Below, one piece after another: positions 18,501 to 23,719 of a stretch of DNA of 25,333 nucleotides (its first letter is position 1; each line of letters opens with the position of its first letter). The stretch is from a virus. Made by a program: the position numbers and the translations under genes. The stretch covers positions 1 to 25,333 of IMG/VR virus record IMGVR_UViG_3300035698_001368. One strand, written 5' to 3'. The notes under the pieces are model-generated. The model was not told the DNA's origin. It worked only from the letters and a program-made list of their open reading frames with translations, and made no database searches.

Positions 18501-20544
18501 TATCGTTGAGACAACCTTGCAGGTTAAGCAAGCGCAGATAATCAAGTCCTTCGAAAACGAAAGACAATACGGATTAAACTATGATACTCCGCATACTGAG
18601 AACGATGAAACGATGGGAATTGCTAATATCAAGAACTATGTTCCGGAAGGAGAGTTCTATGCAATCATGTATCCAACTCAAGATGTAATCGTTGCAGAAT
18701 CGGACAGGCTCACGAAAGCGACCGGAAAATTCGTCTCACCTTATCGTATATTAGAGAAGCTAGGATACATCGAAGGCAAATCGAGCCCCGGATTAGCGGA
18801 ATGGAGTCACGGTGCATTTCAGGCTGCGTTTGTTTACAAGCCCCTGAATGACATGATCGAAGTCGCTCAAGGTTCGTTACCTTCATTAGCAGAAATGAAC
18901 ATTGCAATCAAAGGCCTTAGGATGCTTCGATACCTAAAGACAATCAATCCACTCGACCAGGTTCTTCCTTGGGCTGGTGGCGCATTGATGGCAAGACCGA
19001 GAACAATGCCTGTAACCGCGGCTAGGATTGCATTGAAGGCTTTGGTTGCTGTTCCTAAGGGAATATTTGTTACCGGCCCGCAAGTGTTGGCAGGAACTTA
19101 TCGAGGTAGAGATTGGAGTGATGCAACTAAATATTCTCGTGCGCCTAGAGCAATGCGAGATGGCTTATCTGCTATTAGCTGGAATTATATGCTTCACAAC
19201 ATGATGGACACGGCTCAATCTGGTTCACATAAGGTTGGTAAGGTCGTAAGTTTCCCTAACCTAAGACCGTTAGGTGACAGAATGAAGGATTATTTCTTTA
19301 GCGTTGGCGGTGTGAGCACGGCATTGTTTGACGATATGTTGGCTGATGAGGTTTATAAAGGTTATGTCATAATGGCCGAGAAGTATGAAGGTCAAGGCAT
19401 GCACCCTGATGTTGCCTCTAAGCGTGCGGTTGAGTTTATGAATACTGCTGGGTTTATGATGGGACGATCTAAGTTCGGACACGAAAGTATGTGGATGGAC
19501 GCATTGCTTATGTCTCGCCAGTTCTTTGCTACTGGATTGAGGACAGCAGTGTTCGTTGCAGAGCAAGCCCCGATTGCTGGTGATGGCATCAGGAAGTTTG
19601 CATCAACGCAGAAGACTGGCAAGTTCAGTCGTATGTTTAACTCAGTGTTGGGTGGTGAGCTTACTGAGATGGATCACAAGACCGTTGGAAAGGATATTGC
19701 TCACGGCGTTATGTGGATTGGATTCTGGACTACTATCCTAAATTCTATGACCCAATTCGTATTAAGCTTTGATGATGATGACGAGATAGATGAGCATGGT
19801 GAGGTGGGTTCTGAGCTTGGGCTAATGGCTAAGAAACGTTGGATGATATTCAACGAAGGTCAGATGAAGTTTAGTGCTAGATTGCCATTGAAAGACTTCA
19901 ATCAGAAGCGCATTTATGCTTCTACGCAGATGAGCAAATTGTTCAAAGATCAGGTTGATTTCTACGGTGGCGCCATTGATGCTGGATACAACCTGTTCCA
20001 TGAGCCTGAGGAGCACATTGACATCGGTAAGGGATTCCATAAGTGGATGCAGAACAAAGAGGGTATGTATCGACTATTCACAGAGCTTTGGGCAAATGAG
20101 GACTGGTTCAATGACCCGATATACAGTCCTGAATTAGGGTGGAGCCAAGAGAACCTTGAAAAGGTCTTTGGTTACATCGCTACCGAGGCTATAACTCCTA
20201 TTGGAGCTGAGAAACCGTTGGGTGGAGAGAAGCTTGAGCCAGAACTGATGAGAATGTTTGAGGTCTCTGGTGGGAATATCAGGCGAGGCTCAGCGTTGGC
20301 TGAAGGGGATACGTTCAAGGAGTCCAAAAAGGCTAAAACACAGGCAAATATACAGAACTTCTTTGACAGGAGCCGGAGGAAAGAACTGCGAACTATGTCT
20401 CCGGAGCAGCTGAGAGAACACCTGCTGAAACACCCTGAAGATGCTGGTTCGTTTAAAGGTGTCACTAAGAAGCGAGGCGCTCCGTTGGGTATGTTTAAGA
20501 AGGCAAATAGAAAAGCAATTTCAAGATGGCAACAGCGTAAATAG
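9568..20544 (+). CDS. Giant polyvalent virion protein: NADAR, macro-like, SF1B helicase, SLOG-like
   Basis: The product has 3658 residues. Residues about 216-250, 275-312 and 352-377 are Gly/Ala-rich hydrophobic segments, as in injected channel-forming proteins. Residues about 855-985 are a NADAR (YbiA-like) domain: W860-H-G, 'LSNLAAREFMYDG', VEH with E888, and 'ELTHTQD' with D964. Residues about 1010-1120 carry GDN, 'GGQAKEIRGEANGIGIPTK' and 'IPLAGIGTGLAQL', possibly macro-related. Residues about 1175-1640 are an SF1B helicase: Walker A GGYAGTGKTT (1204-1213), DEAS (D1301, E1302), GDSAQLPPV (1329-1337), TGHKSQG (1570-1576), YTAASRASERL (1607-1617). Residues about 1867-2053 are SLOG-like, with 'GGTGYAVQMAID' from 1982 and 'FAGVGSRTM' from 2028. 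Proline- and charge-rich linkers separate the modules. The C-terminal 1500 residues are unrecognised, with a hydrophobic helix near 3375-3400. It is probably packaged and injected. The order of ejection genes supports this; virion packaging is inferred. Confidence 0.85.
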   Translation: MGNLFKDFQPIKSQDTLFGGFDKLDETTPMEEPTNPVQPITEEPVEFDVPQGNIGIGTSYDAQGQVPKGKWGEAVPDGARGVVRGVVGSGETLGQMGQGLSYTVRNLKQILAQQVALSNKMNYENNYGRHVAMGGKKFDYPEIKIPDVVENPDASLFNKLLEITLGGYWMKKGAEKQGMRFGDDYLRAYSRQLMQDNRQYIKDVGLDKGEEKFINKLGVGSVSLGLSLGSALINPALPFIAFGGMAAASEFDELLNAHGNEEGEQMPLEEMMGRSFAGGVLEGSIEGIGVNFLLSRWGGPLLKAVGLWAMEGAGQESFQQISENAMVYPARHGEYARPEMKDSWGNVWHEGVGDAALLGAVLSGVAGSASSVYHEAKVRSVLEKDMGYTKKQAKKTAKKVLRNSRRGIDKLMKDYIMDDVKALQNELSKAKNMDEYKQRMDAYFVENPSTEVKLSKALEGDIEFSGKKDPKTGELEINRIPASKEQIDPKNRKQAEELLQRVWGKFLASANENNINISDAKEPGQWMQSFREIEYISEIIKMVDSAQKAGDTEGITEYIEDQIFGKLAKNFKDPNKTKFRIYVERFNQDRADSADALVWVPDTLSSMSIGDLAHNISKINAQRTHPEYVKLVEEENTRREANGQEPIEIPKPITPDDVQFVAQRTKEQGSAVASAREALDFALRNLNEITDAELNSAALLERAREDLYGQNNDPRDDPSQEADPVDPKPTPTPQVEAAVQSEIDKMKQGGESKENQAADQWVYLHKLKAEQMVDYFSIGYNNGAPVVGIGSMSKKAPFGLEGAEIKLTEDHNRRLKEANMLSEVGKRKEASDITKQVKKEIGQSIIDGTVKFIEKNVNVWHGTKENSTLSNLAAREFMYDGVRFMSVEHAYQTMKSGTFDNATWVAYAEAGPGKKIVGKKPALTTNNYNIFLMQKLVQASFDQNKDAQMELLATGQAELTHTQDMSIWRKEFPRILMEVRESYRDKAVKYKGDYVNDQIVRAEVQANQDKTYIFGDNVKAWGVKQETGDDIHFGGQAKEIRGEANGIGIPTKLDATMKDDAFMSDAEFDKNKEVIDKAIELVPKEKPVVIPLAGIGTGLAQLEKRAPKTWAYLQEQLKKLEQYPVKQSAVEQAPTVETGLFDNFALHQDPGDSYEGHPILNLRHGIETWSWTGDQHKALTAIGSWIDHRFEAGMPNKQRYFVLGGYAGTGKTTMIENIIKHCQNQGLSVGIAAYTNKAVSVVRKKNVNLGVDPATQEKMIEYVDPDQFQTLHKTLQLKMDPLTKKFHFDGSGELPNVLIVDEASMVSTEMLGWLAEASDATGAKILYMGDSAQLPPVKSANPNIFTSDKFVQPTRAQLTQVKRQSLSSKILQYITAIRNYEGNEGYFIPSESNKDVSVQSSADAVKNWLQEVVQRLNTVMIVGTNDVRKVRNKMAREARFGNGELPPQVGDEIIVINNGSLHAKNGELGTIESIDSLVTKDVTVVDWRNGYPMPAGTKEAHFLYVKIKDIDEVVPMMLVPEQHAASYMGEDIDGMSLPEDFRVEKKGKKGKVYAKLKPSTAISTWGYAITGHKSQGSQWENVYIDPAIGNFLTNVLKRDGQISNWIYTAASRASERLNIIDTGIAHKSWAEIDVKSKEAIESADQAPKKDISPEKMMELVQEKEEDNEREAEDKAAADLIVSQANAEKIKEEKQTPRGQEPKHVSIKEPVSVQEPAFSEFEDLGIADLIKDWSDTHITSLDASSNLETWKKTIAPQLGRDLTSQEEQRLIYEWGKYLKKKFSSTQEKKAIKDTVSRMKKSGAIKTQKQEAEQEIAIGQFFEKRRKIASDITIGLSQQAEPLDGSDPSDVDASRPQPNQPNSKRATGTTFVCQSGNASNKKGFGSEVNADRQFELIGAQYGVLTNAWSFGGKYGDKSPNEVFLSKDELAEGWKKVLLANKTMRRKLDNVSQQVKNLLSRNWFQVKHADEVFAIAPMKNGKVQGGTGYAVQMAIDAKKTVHVFNGQENTWYVNRGSGWILEQPPILTQSFAGVGSRTMEANGQQAIKDLYDRTFTGFTVHDSLGQQDTIEAEAHAVANEALTKIEQDKDDNRMVASPELDKVLQAFVDMEEEGIAVDFTGEDLVEELSKRLGIHKEKVHGLLYEFENLQTFVQQGVISGNSIEERVGRGRRRQIEQYAFTEELQEMSLSMNFVSFEYAKKMAQQDMGVESAAFEDPSVQVDPSGETLRLKPESGVEFVHGTSPGMTMEEKKKHDMSINTRETPKSMLSKPLTKAQQQMKDKELAKRKQDSDREAGNKPIEPNKSSDMYITQLLKIVNPSGNLTFEQFKQMEALIKDDWKKTNYAEEQIYSMELPDHSTLFMKVKGFGNYKKDDRTITAIKNPAYAQYVGWKMKAARKHLGAKKLSWVEPGVVSTGNKVPSADELAKRLKSINETIASLEEARSVIGNYYIDKINTMAESFDPLVQAYVQDLMKNITPDSSKEIIAAVRLAQADQRTQANAWGVRGAGEYNPNDKIKTQKGELGKERDDGRDRDTENREGDMSMNVMLGGEGQNVDEVFMLDTAQGVISLPRGHYVVRNQTTRGDDLLIETPNGEFHTVTPSEYMRFIRSPITSSTDRINYLFCGPAITTELMKGLPPQIISDGSDTAPILGVWDYMKKFPGVVGISKILAPDWTKAMNEKKVYAQSKSQNDLNKDNLQGYKVLQETSMLGAVATIFPIQNAFTKDRDAMWAQKIQEQREQGQEVDAMAKDEDGRLLRDKFHRMTMKLLASAANMIHVDDRSANYAFTRRGNGEHPSNKLYKDPTLDQRTYVDRVILFHVYFGIPFTGDIQNDMNDIFGLRTKDKTYKPNVNTDVYKWSTRRSPVFFELLSNPKVASDDTLKNLLVMMKKNVEKPILKSALENGLWKNTNIFESVLNGYLHRSWSLTKEQQGTSGISGSPSATGSTKRHPRAYDTYEAFIDGASTDGYIAADDIFTNLIDYIVETTLQVKQAQIIKSFENERQYGLNYDTPHTENDETMGIANIKNYVPEGEFYAIMYPTQDVIVAESDRLTKATGKFVSPYRILEKLGYIEGKSSPGLAEWSHGAFQAAFVYKPLNDMIEVAQGSLPSLAEMNIAIKGLRMLRYLKTINPLDQVLPWAGGALMARPRTMPVTAARIALKALVAVPKGIFVTGPQVLAGTYRGRDWSDATKYSRAPRAMRDGLSAISWNYMLHNMMDTAQSGSHKVGKVVSFPNLRPLGDRMKDYFFSVGGVSTALFDDMLADEVYKGYVIMAEKYEGQGMHPDVASKRAVEFMNTAGFMMGRSKFGHESMWMDALLMSRQFFATGLRTAVFVAEQAPIAGDGIRKFASTQKTGKFSRMFNSVLGGELTEMDHKTVGKDIAHGVMWIGFWTTILNSMTQFVLSFDDDDEIDEHGEVGSELGLMAKKRWMIFNEGQMKFSARLPLKDFNQKRIYASTQMSKLFKDQVDFYGGAIDAGYNLFHEPEEHIDIGKGFHKWMQNKEGMYRLFTELWANEDWFNDPIYSPELGWSQENLEKVFGYIATEAITPIGAEKPLGGEKLEPELMRMFEVSGGNIRRGSALAEGDTFKESKKAKTQANIQNFFDRSRRKELRTMSPEQLREHLLKHPEDAGSFKGVTKKRGAPLGMFKKANRKAISRWQQRK

Positions 20545-20557
20545 GTGGGCTAGAAGG

Positions 20558-20572
20558 GTGGGTTATTCCCAC
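20558..20572 (+). promoter_or_regulatory. Short hairpin next to the early promoter
   Basis: GTGGG (20558-20562) and CCCAC (20568-20572) form a 5-bp stem with a TTATT loop, ending one base before the -35 box. No T-run follows, so termination after the giant gene is weak at best. It may act as a minor attenuator of read-through or be part of the control region. Confidence 0.3.
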
Positions 20573-20601
20573 TTGACAAACCCCTCGCGAGGTGTTAGTA
20601 T
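20573..20601 (+). promoter_or_regulatory. Sigma70-type promoter for the replication block
   Basis: TTGACA at 20573-20578 is a perfect -35. After a 17-base spacer comes TAGTAT at 20596-20601, a 4-of-6 match to TATAAT. Transcription would start near 20608 and give a leader of about 30 bases before the nuclease gene, whose GGGGG ribosome site is at 20626-20630. It lies in the only sizeable gap after 184, at the switch from virion genes to recombination and replication genes. It is therefore probably an early promoter read by host RNA polymerase. Confidence 0.7.
20583..20592. promoter_or_regulatory. Perfect palindrome CCTCGCGAGG in promoter spacer, candidate operator
   Basis: The ten bases CCTCGCGAGG are their own reverse complement. 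The centre lies between 20587 and 20588, within a base of the middle of the -35/-10 spacer. A symmetric site at that place is where a dimeric repressor or a MerR-type activator would bind. No regulator gene is visible in the window. A ten-base perfect palindrome can arise by chance, but its exact centring makes an operator plausible. Confidence 0.4.
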
Positions 20602-20638
20602 AGAAAAATCTTAAACACACTTCACGGGGGAATTGCCC

Positions 20639-21583
20639 ATGCTCACAATCAGTCACAACAAATCTTCTATCGCCAGAGGTTGTTGGAAAAAGTTTGATTG
20701 GCGTTACAACTACGAATACACTCCCATTAAAAAATCCACCACACTTACATTAGGTTCAGTCGTCCACCAAGCATTTGATATGTTCTACAATGGCTTCAAG
20801 CACGAGGAGGTTTACAAGTATATTGTTGACACCTTCGACGAGGAAATAGCCAGGATTGGATTGGAAGAACAAGAGGGTTTAGTTATTGCTAGATACACTG
20901 CCCTCGGAATGTTTGCGAACTATCCGTTCAGGTCACTCGGTTCCTTCGAGAAAATCGAAAGCGAAAAATCTTTTAGCGTTCGCGTTGGTAAGTTGCGTGG
21001 CGTTAGGTTTGAAGGTCGCATCGACGGTATCGTTAAGCGAGATGGTTGTTGGTGGGTCAGAGAATTAAAAACCACAGGACTAAACACAAAACAATTTGCT
21101 AGTCGCATTAGCACATCGGCACAGTCAACCGGTTATATTTATGCTATGCGCAAACTAGGGTTCGATGTCAAAGGAACGTTGTATGACTTCATCAAGAAAC
21201 CCCTGTTGCGTAAGAGGGTAAATGAAAACCAAAACGACTTCGGCAATAGGATTGCTACTGACTATTTACATAAAGGCGACATGTATTACGGACAGTTCTA
21301 TTCATGGCGTAACGAGGAGGAGATGCAGATTTGGGAGGAGGATATGATAACGTTGATACGAGATATGCGACGACGCAAAGCATACCCACGCAACCCTGAT
21401 GCTTGCTACAACTATAACTCCGAGTGCCCATATAAGAAAATATGTTATGTCAAGACACCAGATCCACTAATGTTAAAATTGTATTTCAAACACAGAGGGG
21501 AGGTAATAATCAATGAGCACGGACACGCCGAAGAAATCACAAGCCAAAACACCAAAAGCTTTTTCCGAGACTGTAGCAACTAA
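20639..21583 (+). CDS. Cas4/RecB-like Fe-S PD-(D/E)XK nuclease
   Basis: The product has 314 residues from ATG 20639. A TTG at 20633 is in frame, but it lies only two bases from the GGGGG ribosome site, whereas the ATG is at the ideal distance. The nuclease core is readable: H43 in 'GSVVHQAFD', D129 in 'GRIDGIV', E142-x-K144 in 'VRELKTT', and Q162 in 'AQSTGYIYAM'. Four cysteines (C15 near the N terminus; C256, C263 and C269 in the C-terminal part) are placed like the 4Fe-4S staple of Cas4 and AddB nucleases. Such proteins resect or trim DNA ends. The neighbouring Sak4-like annealing ATPase and SSB-like protein suggest end processing for recombination. The last 71 bases overlap the next gene in another frame. 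Confidence 0.85.
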   Translation: MLTISHNKSSIARGCWKKFDWRYNYEYTPIKKSTTLTLGSVVHQAFDMFYNGFKHEEVYKYIVDTFDEEIARIGLEEQEGLVIARYTALGMFANYPFRSLGSFEKIESEKSFSVRVGKLRGVRFEGRIDGIVKRDGCWWVRELKTTGLNTKQFASRISTSAQSTGYIYAMRKLGFDVKGTLYDFIKKPLLRKRVNENQNDFGNRIATDYLHKGDMYYGQFYSWRNEEEMQIWEEDMITLIRDMRRRKAYPRNPDACYNYNSECPYKKICYVKTPDPLMLKLYFKHRGEVIINEHGHAEEITSQNTKSFFRDCSN

Positions 21584-21707
21584 AGAAGATATTGACATGA
21601 TGCTAGATGCAGTTAAAGAATTAACAAAGTCGGTAACAGTTATGGCGACATCACTATCATCAATGGAAAAGACCCACGCGAAATGGGTAAGAGCAGGTAA
21701 ATTCTAA
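21513..21707 (+). CDS. Small helical/coiled-coil protein
   Basis: The product has 64 residues from ATG 21513, with a strong GGGGAGGT site at 21497-21504. The N terminus is Lys/Thr/Ser-rich and probably disordered. Residues about 22-56 form a helix with heptad spacing ('TKEDIDMMLDAVKELTKSVTVMATSLSSMEK'-type pattern). The gene starts inside the nuclease gene and overlaps its last 71 bases in a different frame, which implies coupled expression. It sits between the nuclease and the Sak4-like ATPase and might be a small partner of either. No family is recognised. Confidence 0.65.
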   Translation: MSTDTPKKSQAKTPKAFSETVATKEDIDMMLDAVKELTKSVTVMATSLSSMEKTHAKWVRAGKF

Positions 21708-21715
21708 GGGGGAAT

Positions 21716-22513
21716 ATGCTAGAAGACATAAAACCAATCGGGAACACGATAGACAGGGGAATTTCTTTCATCATCTACGGCAACCCCGGTGTTGGTAAGA
21801 CAACACTTGCCACCACGCTACCTCACGACGAAACACTTATCCTTAATGCCGAAGCTGGTCTCGGAGTATTGCTCGGCAAGAAAGGTCTCCACGTTATGAG
21901 CCTTGTTGACTTCATCGAGGACGGTGAATTTGAAAGGGTAGTTGACAATCTCTACAAAGAACTAAGAACAACCTCTCACGTATTCAAGTATGTCGTATTA
22001 GATAACCTCTCGGAAATAGAGAATCTCTTATTGTCAAGCTTGACTAAACGAAGAGGTAAAGAAGTCCCAACGATTAAGGAGTATGGTGACGTTGCGTTCA
22101 AGATGAAGGAATGGGTTCACCTGTATCGTGACCTTGTCTTCTCAGGCATCAACGTTATCTTTAACGCTTGGGAATTCCCAATGGAGTTACGCAATTATGA
22201 TGGCAATGTATTAACGTTGGTATTGCCAAAGGTATCCAAGAGTTATGCGCCTAATATTTGCGGGTTGGTAGATGTGGTCGGGCACATGGAAGTCCACGAG
22301 AAGTCAGGCAAGCGTTGGGTTAGGTTTAGGCCTAATGACAGTTGTCTGGTTAAATCGCAGTTCGCGGGAATTGGGGGAGCCAACGACCAATCGGGGGAAC
22401 CCGCTGATTTAATGGCGGTGATTGACAAGATCAGGAGCCACAAGTATGGGGAGGACGAAGTGGCTGAACCAGAAGAACAACCTAAAGAAACCAAGAAAGG
22501 TAAAACGAAATGA
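21716..22513 (+). CDS. Sak4-like RecA-fold ATPase (phage recombination)
   Basis: The product has 265 residues. A Walker A motif GNPGVGKTT occupies residues 22-30 with Lys28. The following strand 'TLILNAEAGLGVL' and the Walker B strand 'FKYVVLDNLSE' with Asp96 give the RecA-like core seen in Sak4 and related phage AAA-type nucleotide-binding proteins. The N-terminal core is followed by 'FSGINVIFNAWEFPMEL' and 'LVLPKVSKSYAPNICGLVDVVGHM', features I associate with this family. The Lys/Glu-rich C-terminal tail is probably flexible. Sak4 proteins promote single-strand annealing together with a cognate SSB; the next gene fits that partner. AAGGGGGA precedes ATG 21716, and its stop overlaps the next start as ATGA. 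Confidence 0.8.
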   Translation: MLEDIKPIGNTIDRGISFIIYGNPGVGKTTLATTLPHDETLILNAEAGLGVLLGKKGLHVMSLVDFIEDGEFERVVDNLYKELRTTSHVFKYVVLDNLSEIENLLLSSLTKRRGKEVPTIKEYGDVAFKMKEWVHLYRDLVFSGINVIFNAWEFPMELRNYDGNVLTLVLPKVSKSYAPNICGLVDVVGHMEVHEKSGKRWVRFRPNDSCLVKSQFAGIGGANDQSGEPADLMAVIDKIRSHKYGEDEVAEPEEQPKETKKGKTK

Positions 22514-22962
22514 AAATGAATTGGGATGTGGACACAGAGGGCGGTGGTGGCTTTTACGAAGCTGGCATTTATAGGGTAAAACCTACCGCTATCGAAGAAG
22601 TAGAGGCAAAGTCAGGAAACCAGCAATTAAGGATTAAGGCAACGATCTGCGAAGGACAGCATAAAGGTCGTAAAATTACAGAGCATATCACGTTGCTTGA
22701 ATCGTGTATGTGGAAATTAGTTAAGTTCGTGAAGGCGATGGGAGTTGACGTAACAACGTTGGCTAAAGGTGTCGATACTTCTTCTGGAGAGTTCAGAAAC
22801 TTGCTTAATAAGTGTTTAAATAAATCAACATATTGGAACGTGACCGTTACTAAGAGCCAAGATGGTTCTAAAGATGTCAACGACATTGTTGATTACCAAC
22901 CTGACCCTGATGCAGTCTGGGAAGAACAAGAAGATACTCCGGAGTTTTTGAAGAATGGCTAA
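22510..22962 (+). CDS. DUF669-type ssDNA-binding-like protein
   Basis: The product has 150 residues. It begins 'MKMNWDVDTEGGGGFYEAGIYRVK' and continues with OB-like strands ('QQLRIKATICEGQHKGRKITEHITLLES'), a helical segment ('WKLVKFVKAMGVD') and a C-terminal strand ('TYWNVTVTKSQDGSKDVNDIVDY') before an acidic end (DPDAVWEEQEDTPEFL). This is the pattern of phage DUF669 proteins, which usually sit beside Sak4-type ATPases and are thought to act as single-strand DNA-binding proteins. The acidic C-terminal tail also resembles SSB tails that recruit partners. ATGA coupling to the Sak4-like gene supports a joint role in annealing and replication. ATG 22516 is an alternative start. Confidence 0.75.
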   Translation: MKMNWDVDTEGGGGFYEAGIYRVKPTAIEEVEAKSGNQQLRIKATICEGQHKGRKITEHITLLESCMWKLVKFVKAMGVDVTTLAKGVDTSSGEFRNLLNKCLNKSTYWNVTVTKSQDGSKDVNDIVDYQPDPDAVWEEQEDTPEFLKNG

Positions 22963-23719
22963 AACCAACGGTTGGATTTGCCTACATAGAAAAATGTTAG
23001 ATACCAGTTGGTATGGGAACACTGCTTGTAGAAGCATTGCAGTTCACCTCCTGCTGAGTGCCACGCATAAAGATATTCATGTTATGTTGGGTACTCGGCA
23101 GGTAAAACTGCTTCGTGGGCAATACATCACAGGCAGGCGTAAGTTGGCAAAGGAATTAGGCATGAGAGTTGGTGCTGTTCGTGGTGCGCTAGAGGCACTC
23201 GAAAGAGATGAATTTATAACCCGCGAATCAACCCACATCTGCAGTATAGTAACCATTTGCAACTACAATGCTTACCAAAGTTCAACTCCAGATGTTACCC
23301 ACATGTTCGCCAACAGAGGGGTCCCAGATAGCCAACAGGGGGGTCCCACACAGCCATCAGAGGGGTCCCAGTTAACCACTAAACAACAACTAAACAAATT
23401 AACAAATAAACAATATATAGCGCAAGCGTTCGAAGAACTGTGGTTGGAATACCCTAAGAAGCTTGGAAAGAAACAGGCTCAACGACACTTCATGGCATCA
23501 GTGACAAGCGAAGAAGATGTTGAGAATGCAAGACAGGCTCTAATCAACTACAAGAACAGTCGCTATTGCATAGAAGAAGAGGGTCGTTATATTAAGCATG
23601 GTTCTACTTGGTTTAACAACTGGGCGGACTGGATTACTAATCCGGAGGTTCCATACGAAGACCCGCAGTTCGCTAAGATTAAACAAGCGATGGACAAGGA
23701 GAATGACGATGGAATCTGA
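22955..23719 (+). CDS. Winged-helix phage replication initiator (O-like)
   Basis: The product has 254 residues. The N-terminal domain begins 'NGWICLHRKMLDTSWYGN' and contains a winged-helix DNA-binding pattern at about residues 45-105 ('GQYITGRRKLAKELGMRVGAVRGALEALERDEFI'). A Gln/Ser/Thr/Pro-rich linker (about 115-150) leads to a C-terminal domain with 'EELWLEYPKKLGKKQAQRHF' and 'YIKHGSTWFNNWADW', typical of phage replisome organisers. Such proteins bind origin repeats and load the host or phage replicative helicase. The linker-coding DNA contains three iterons and an AT-rich segment, so the origin probably lies inside this gene. The start is inside the end of the previous gene, with GGAG about ten bases upstream. 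No polymerase or helicase loader is visible nearby, suggesting use of the host's. Confidence 0.8.
   Translation: MAKTNGWICLHRKMLDTSWYGNTACRSIAVHLLLSATHKDIHVMLGTRQVKLLRGQYITGRRKLAKELGMRVGAVRGALEALERDEFITRESTHICSIVTICNYNAYQSSTPDVTHMFANRGVPDSQQGGPTQPSEGSQLTTKQQLNKLTNKQYIAQAFEELWLEYPKKLGKKQAQRHFMASVTSEEDVENARQALINYKNSRYCIEEEGRYIKHGSTWFNNWADWITNPEVPYEDPQFAKIKQAMDKENDDGI
23309..23370 (+). repeat. Three 18-bp iterons at 22-bp spacing, candidate replication origin
   Basis: GCCAACAGAGGGGTCCCA (23309-23326), GCCAACAGGGGGGTCCCA (23331-23348) and GCCATCAGAGGGGTCCCA (23353-23370) differ pairwise at one or two positions and start exactly 22 bp apart. Because 22 is not a multiple of three, the copies are read in all three frames (ANRGVP, then SQQGGP, then QPSEGS), so the conservation is at the DNA level. 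They lie in the linker-coding part of the replication initiator gene, as the lambda O sites do. Confidence 0.8.
23371..23420 (+). other. AT-rich stretch beside the iterons, candidate unwinding element
   Basis: The 50 bases right after the third iteron have 11 G or C (22%), with an A-rich top strand built from AAC, TAAAC and AATAAAC units. This is the expected position of a DNA unwinding element in an iteron origin. It still encodes protein linker (QLTTKQQLNKLTNKQ), so the bias could partly reflect Lys, Asn and Gln codons. Confidence 0.6.

Noticed and set aside
9568-20544. Assembly fusion of several genes
   Set aside because: No frame change or ribosome-site/start pair was noticed at the domain borders, and linkers are Pro/charge-rich as in natural multidomain proteins. 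Giant polyvalent genes are a known class.
20558-20572. Rho-independent terminator after the giant gene
   Set aside because: The stem is only five base pairs and is followed by TTGACAAACCCC rather than a T-run, so I list it only as a weak hairpin.
20633-20638. TTG start for the nuclease gene
   Set aside because: It is two bases from the GGGGG ribosome site, while ATG 20639 is at a normal distance.
23309-23370. CRISPR array
   Set aside because: The spacers between repeats are only four bases, so these are iterons, not CRISPR repeats with unique spacers.
23598-23708. Longer N terminus of the 161-residue protein
   Set aside because: It would overlap most of the initiator gene's end, reads as basic low-complexity sequence, and lacks a ribosome site; ATG 23709 has AAGGAG well placed.
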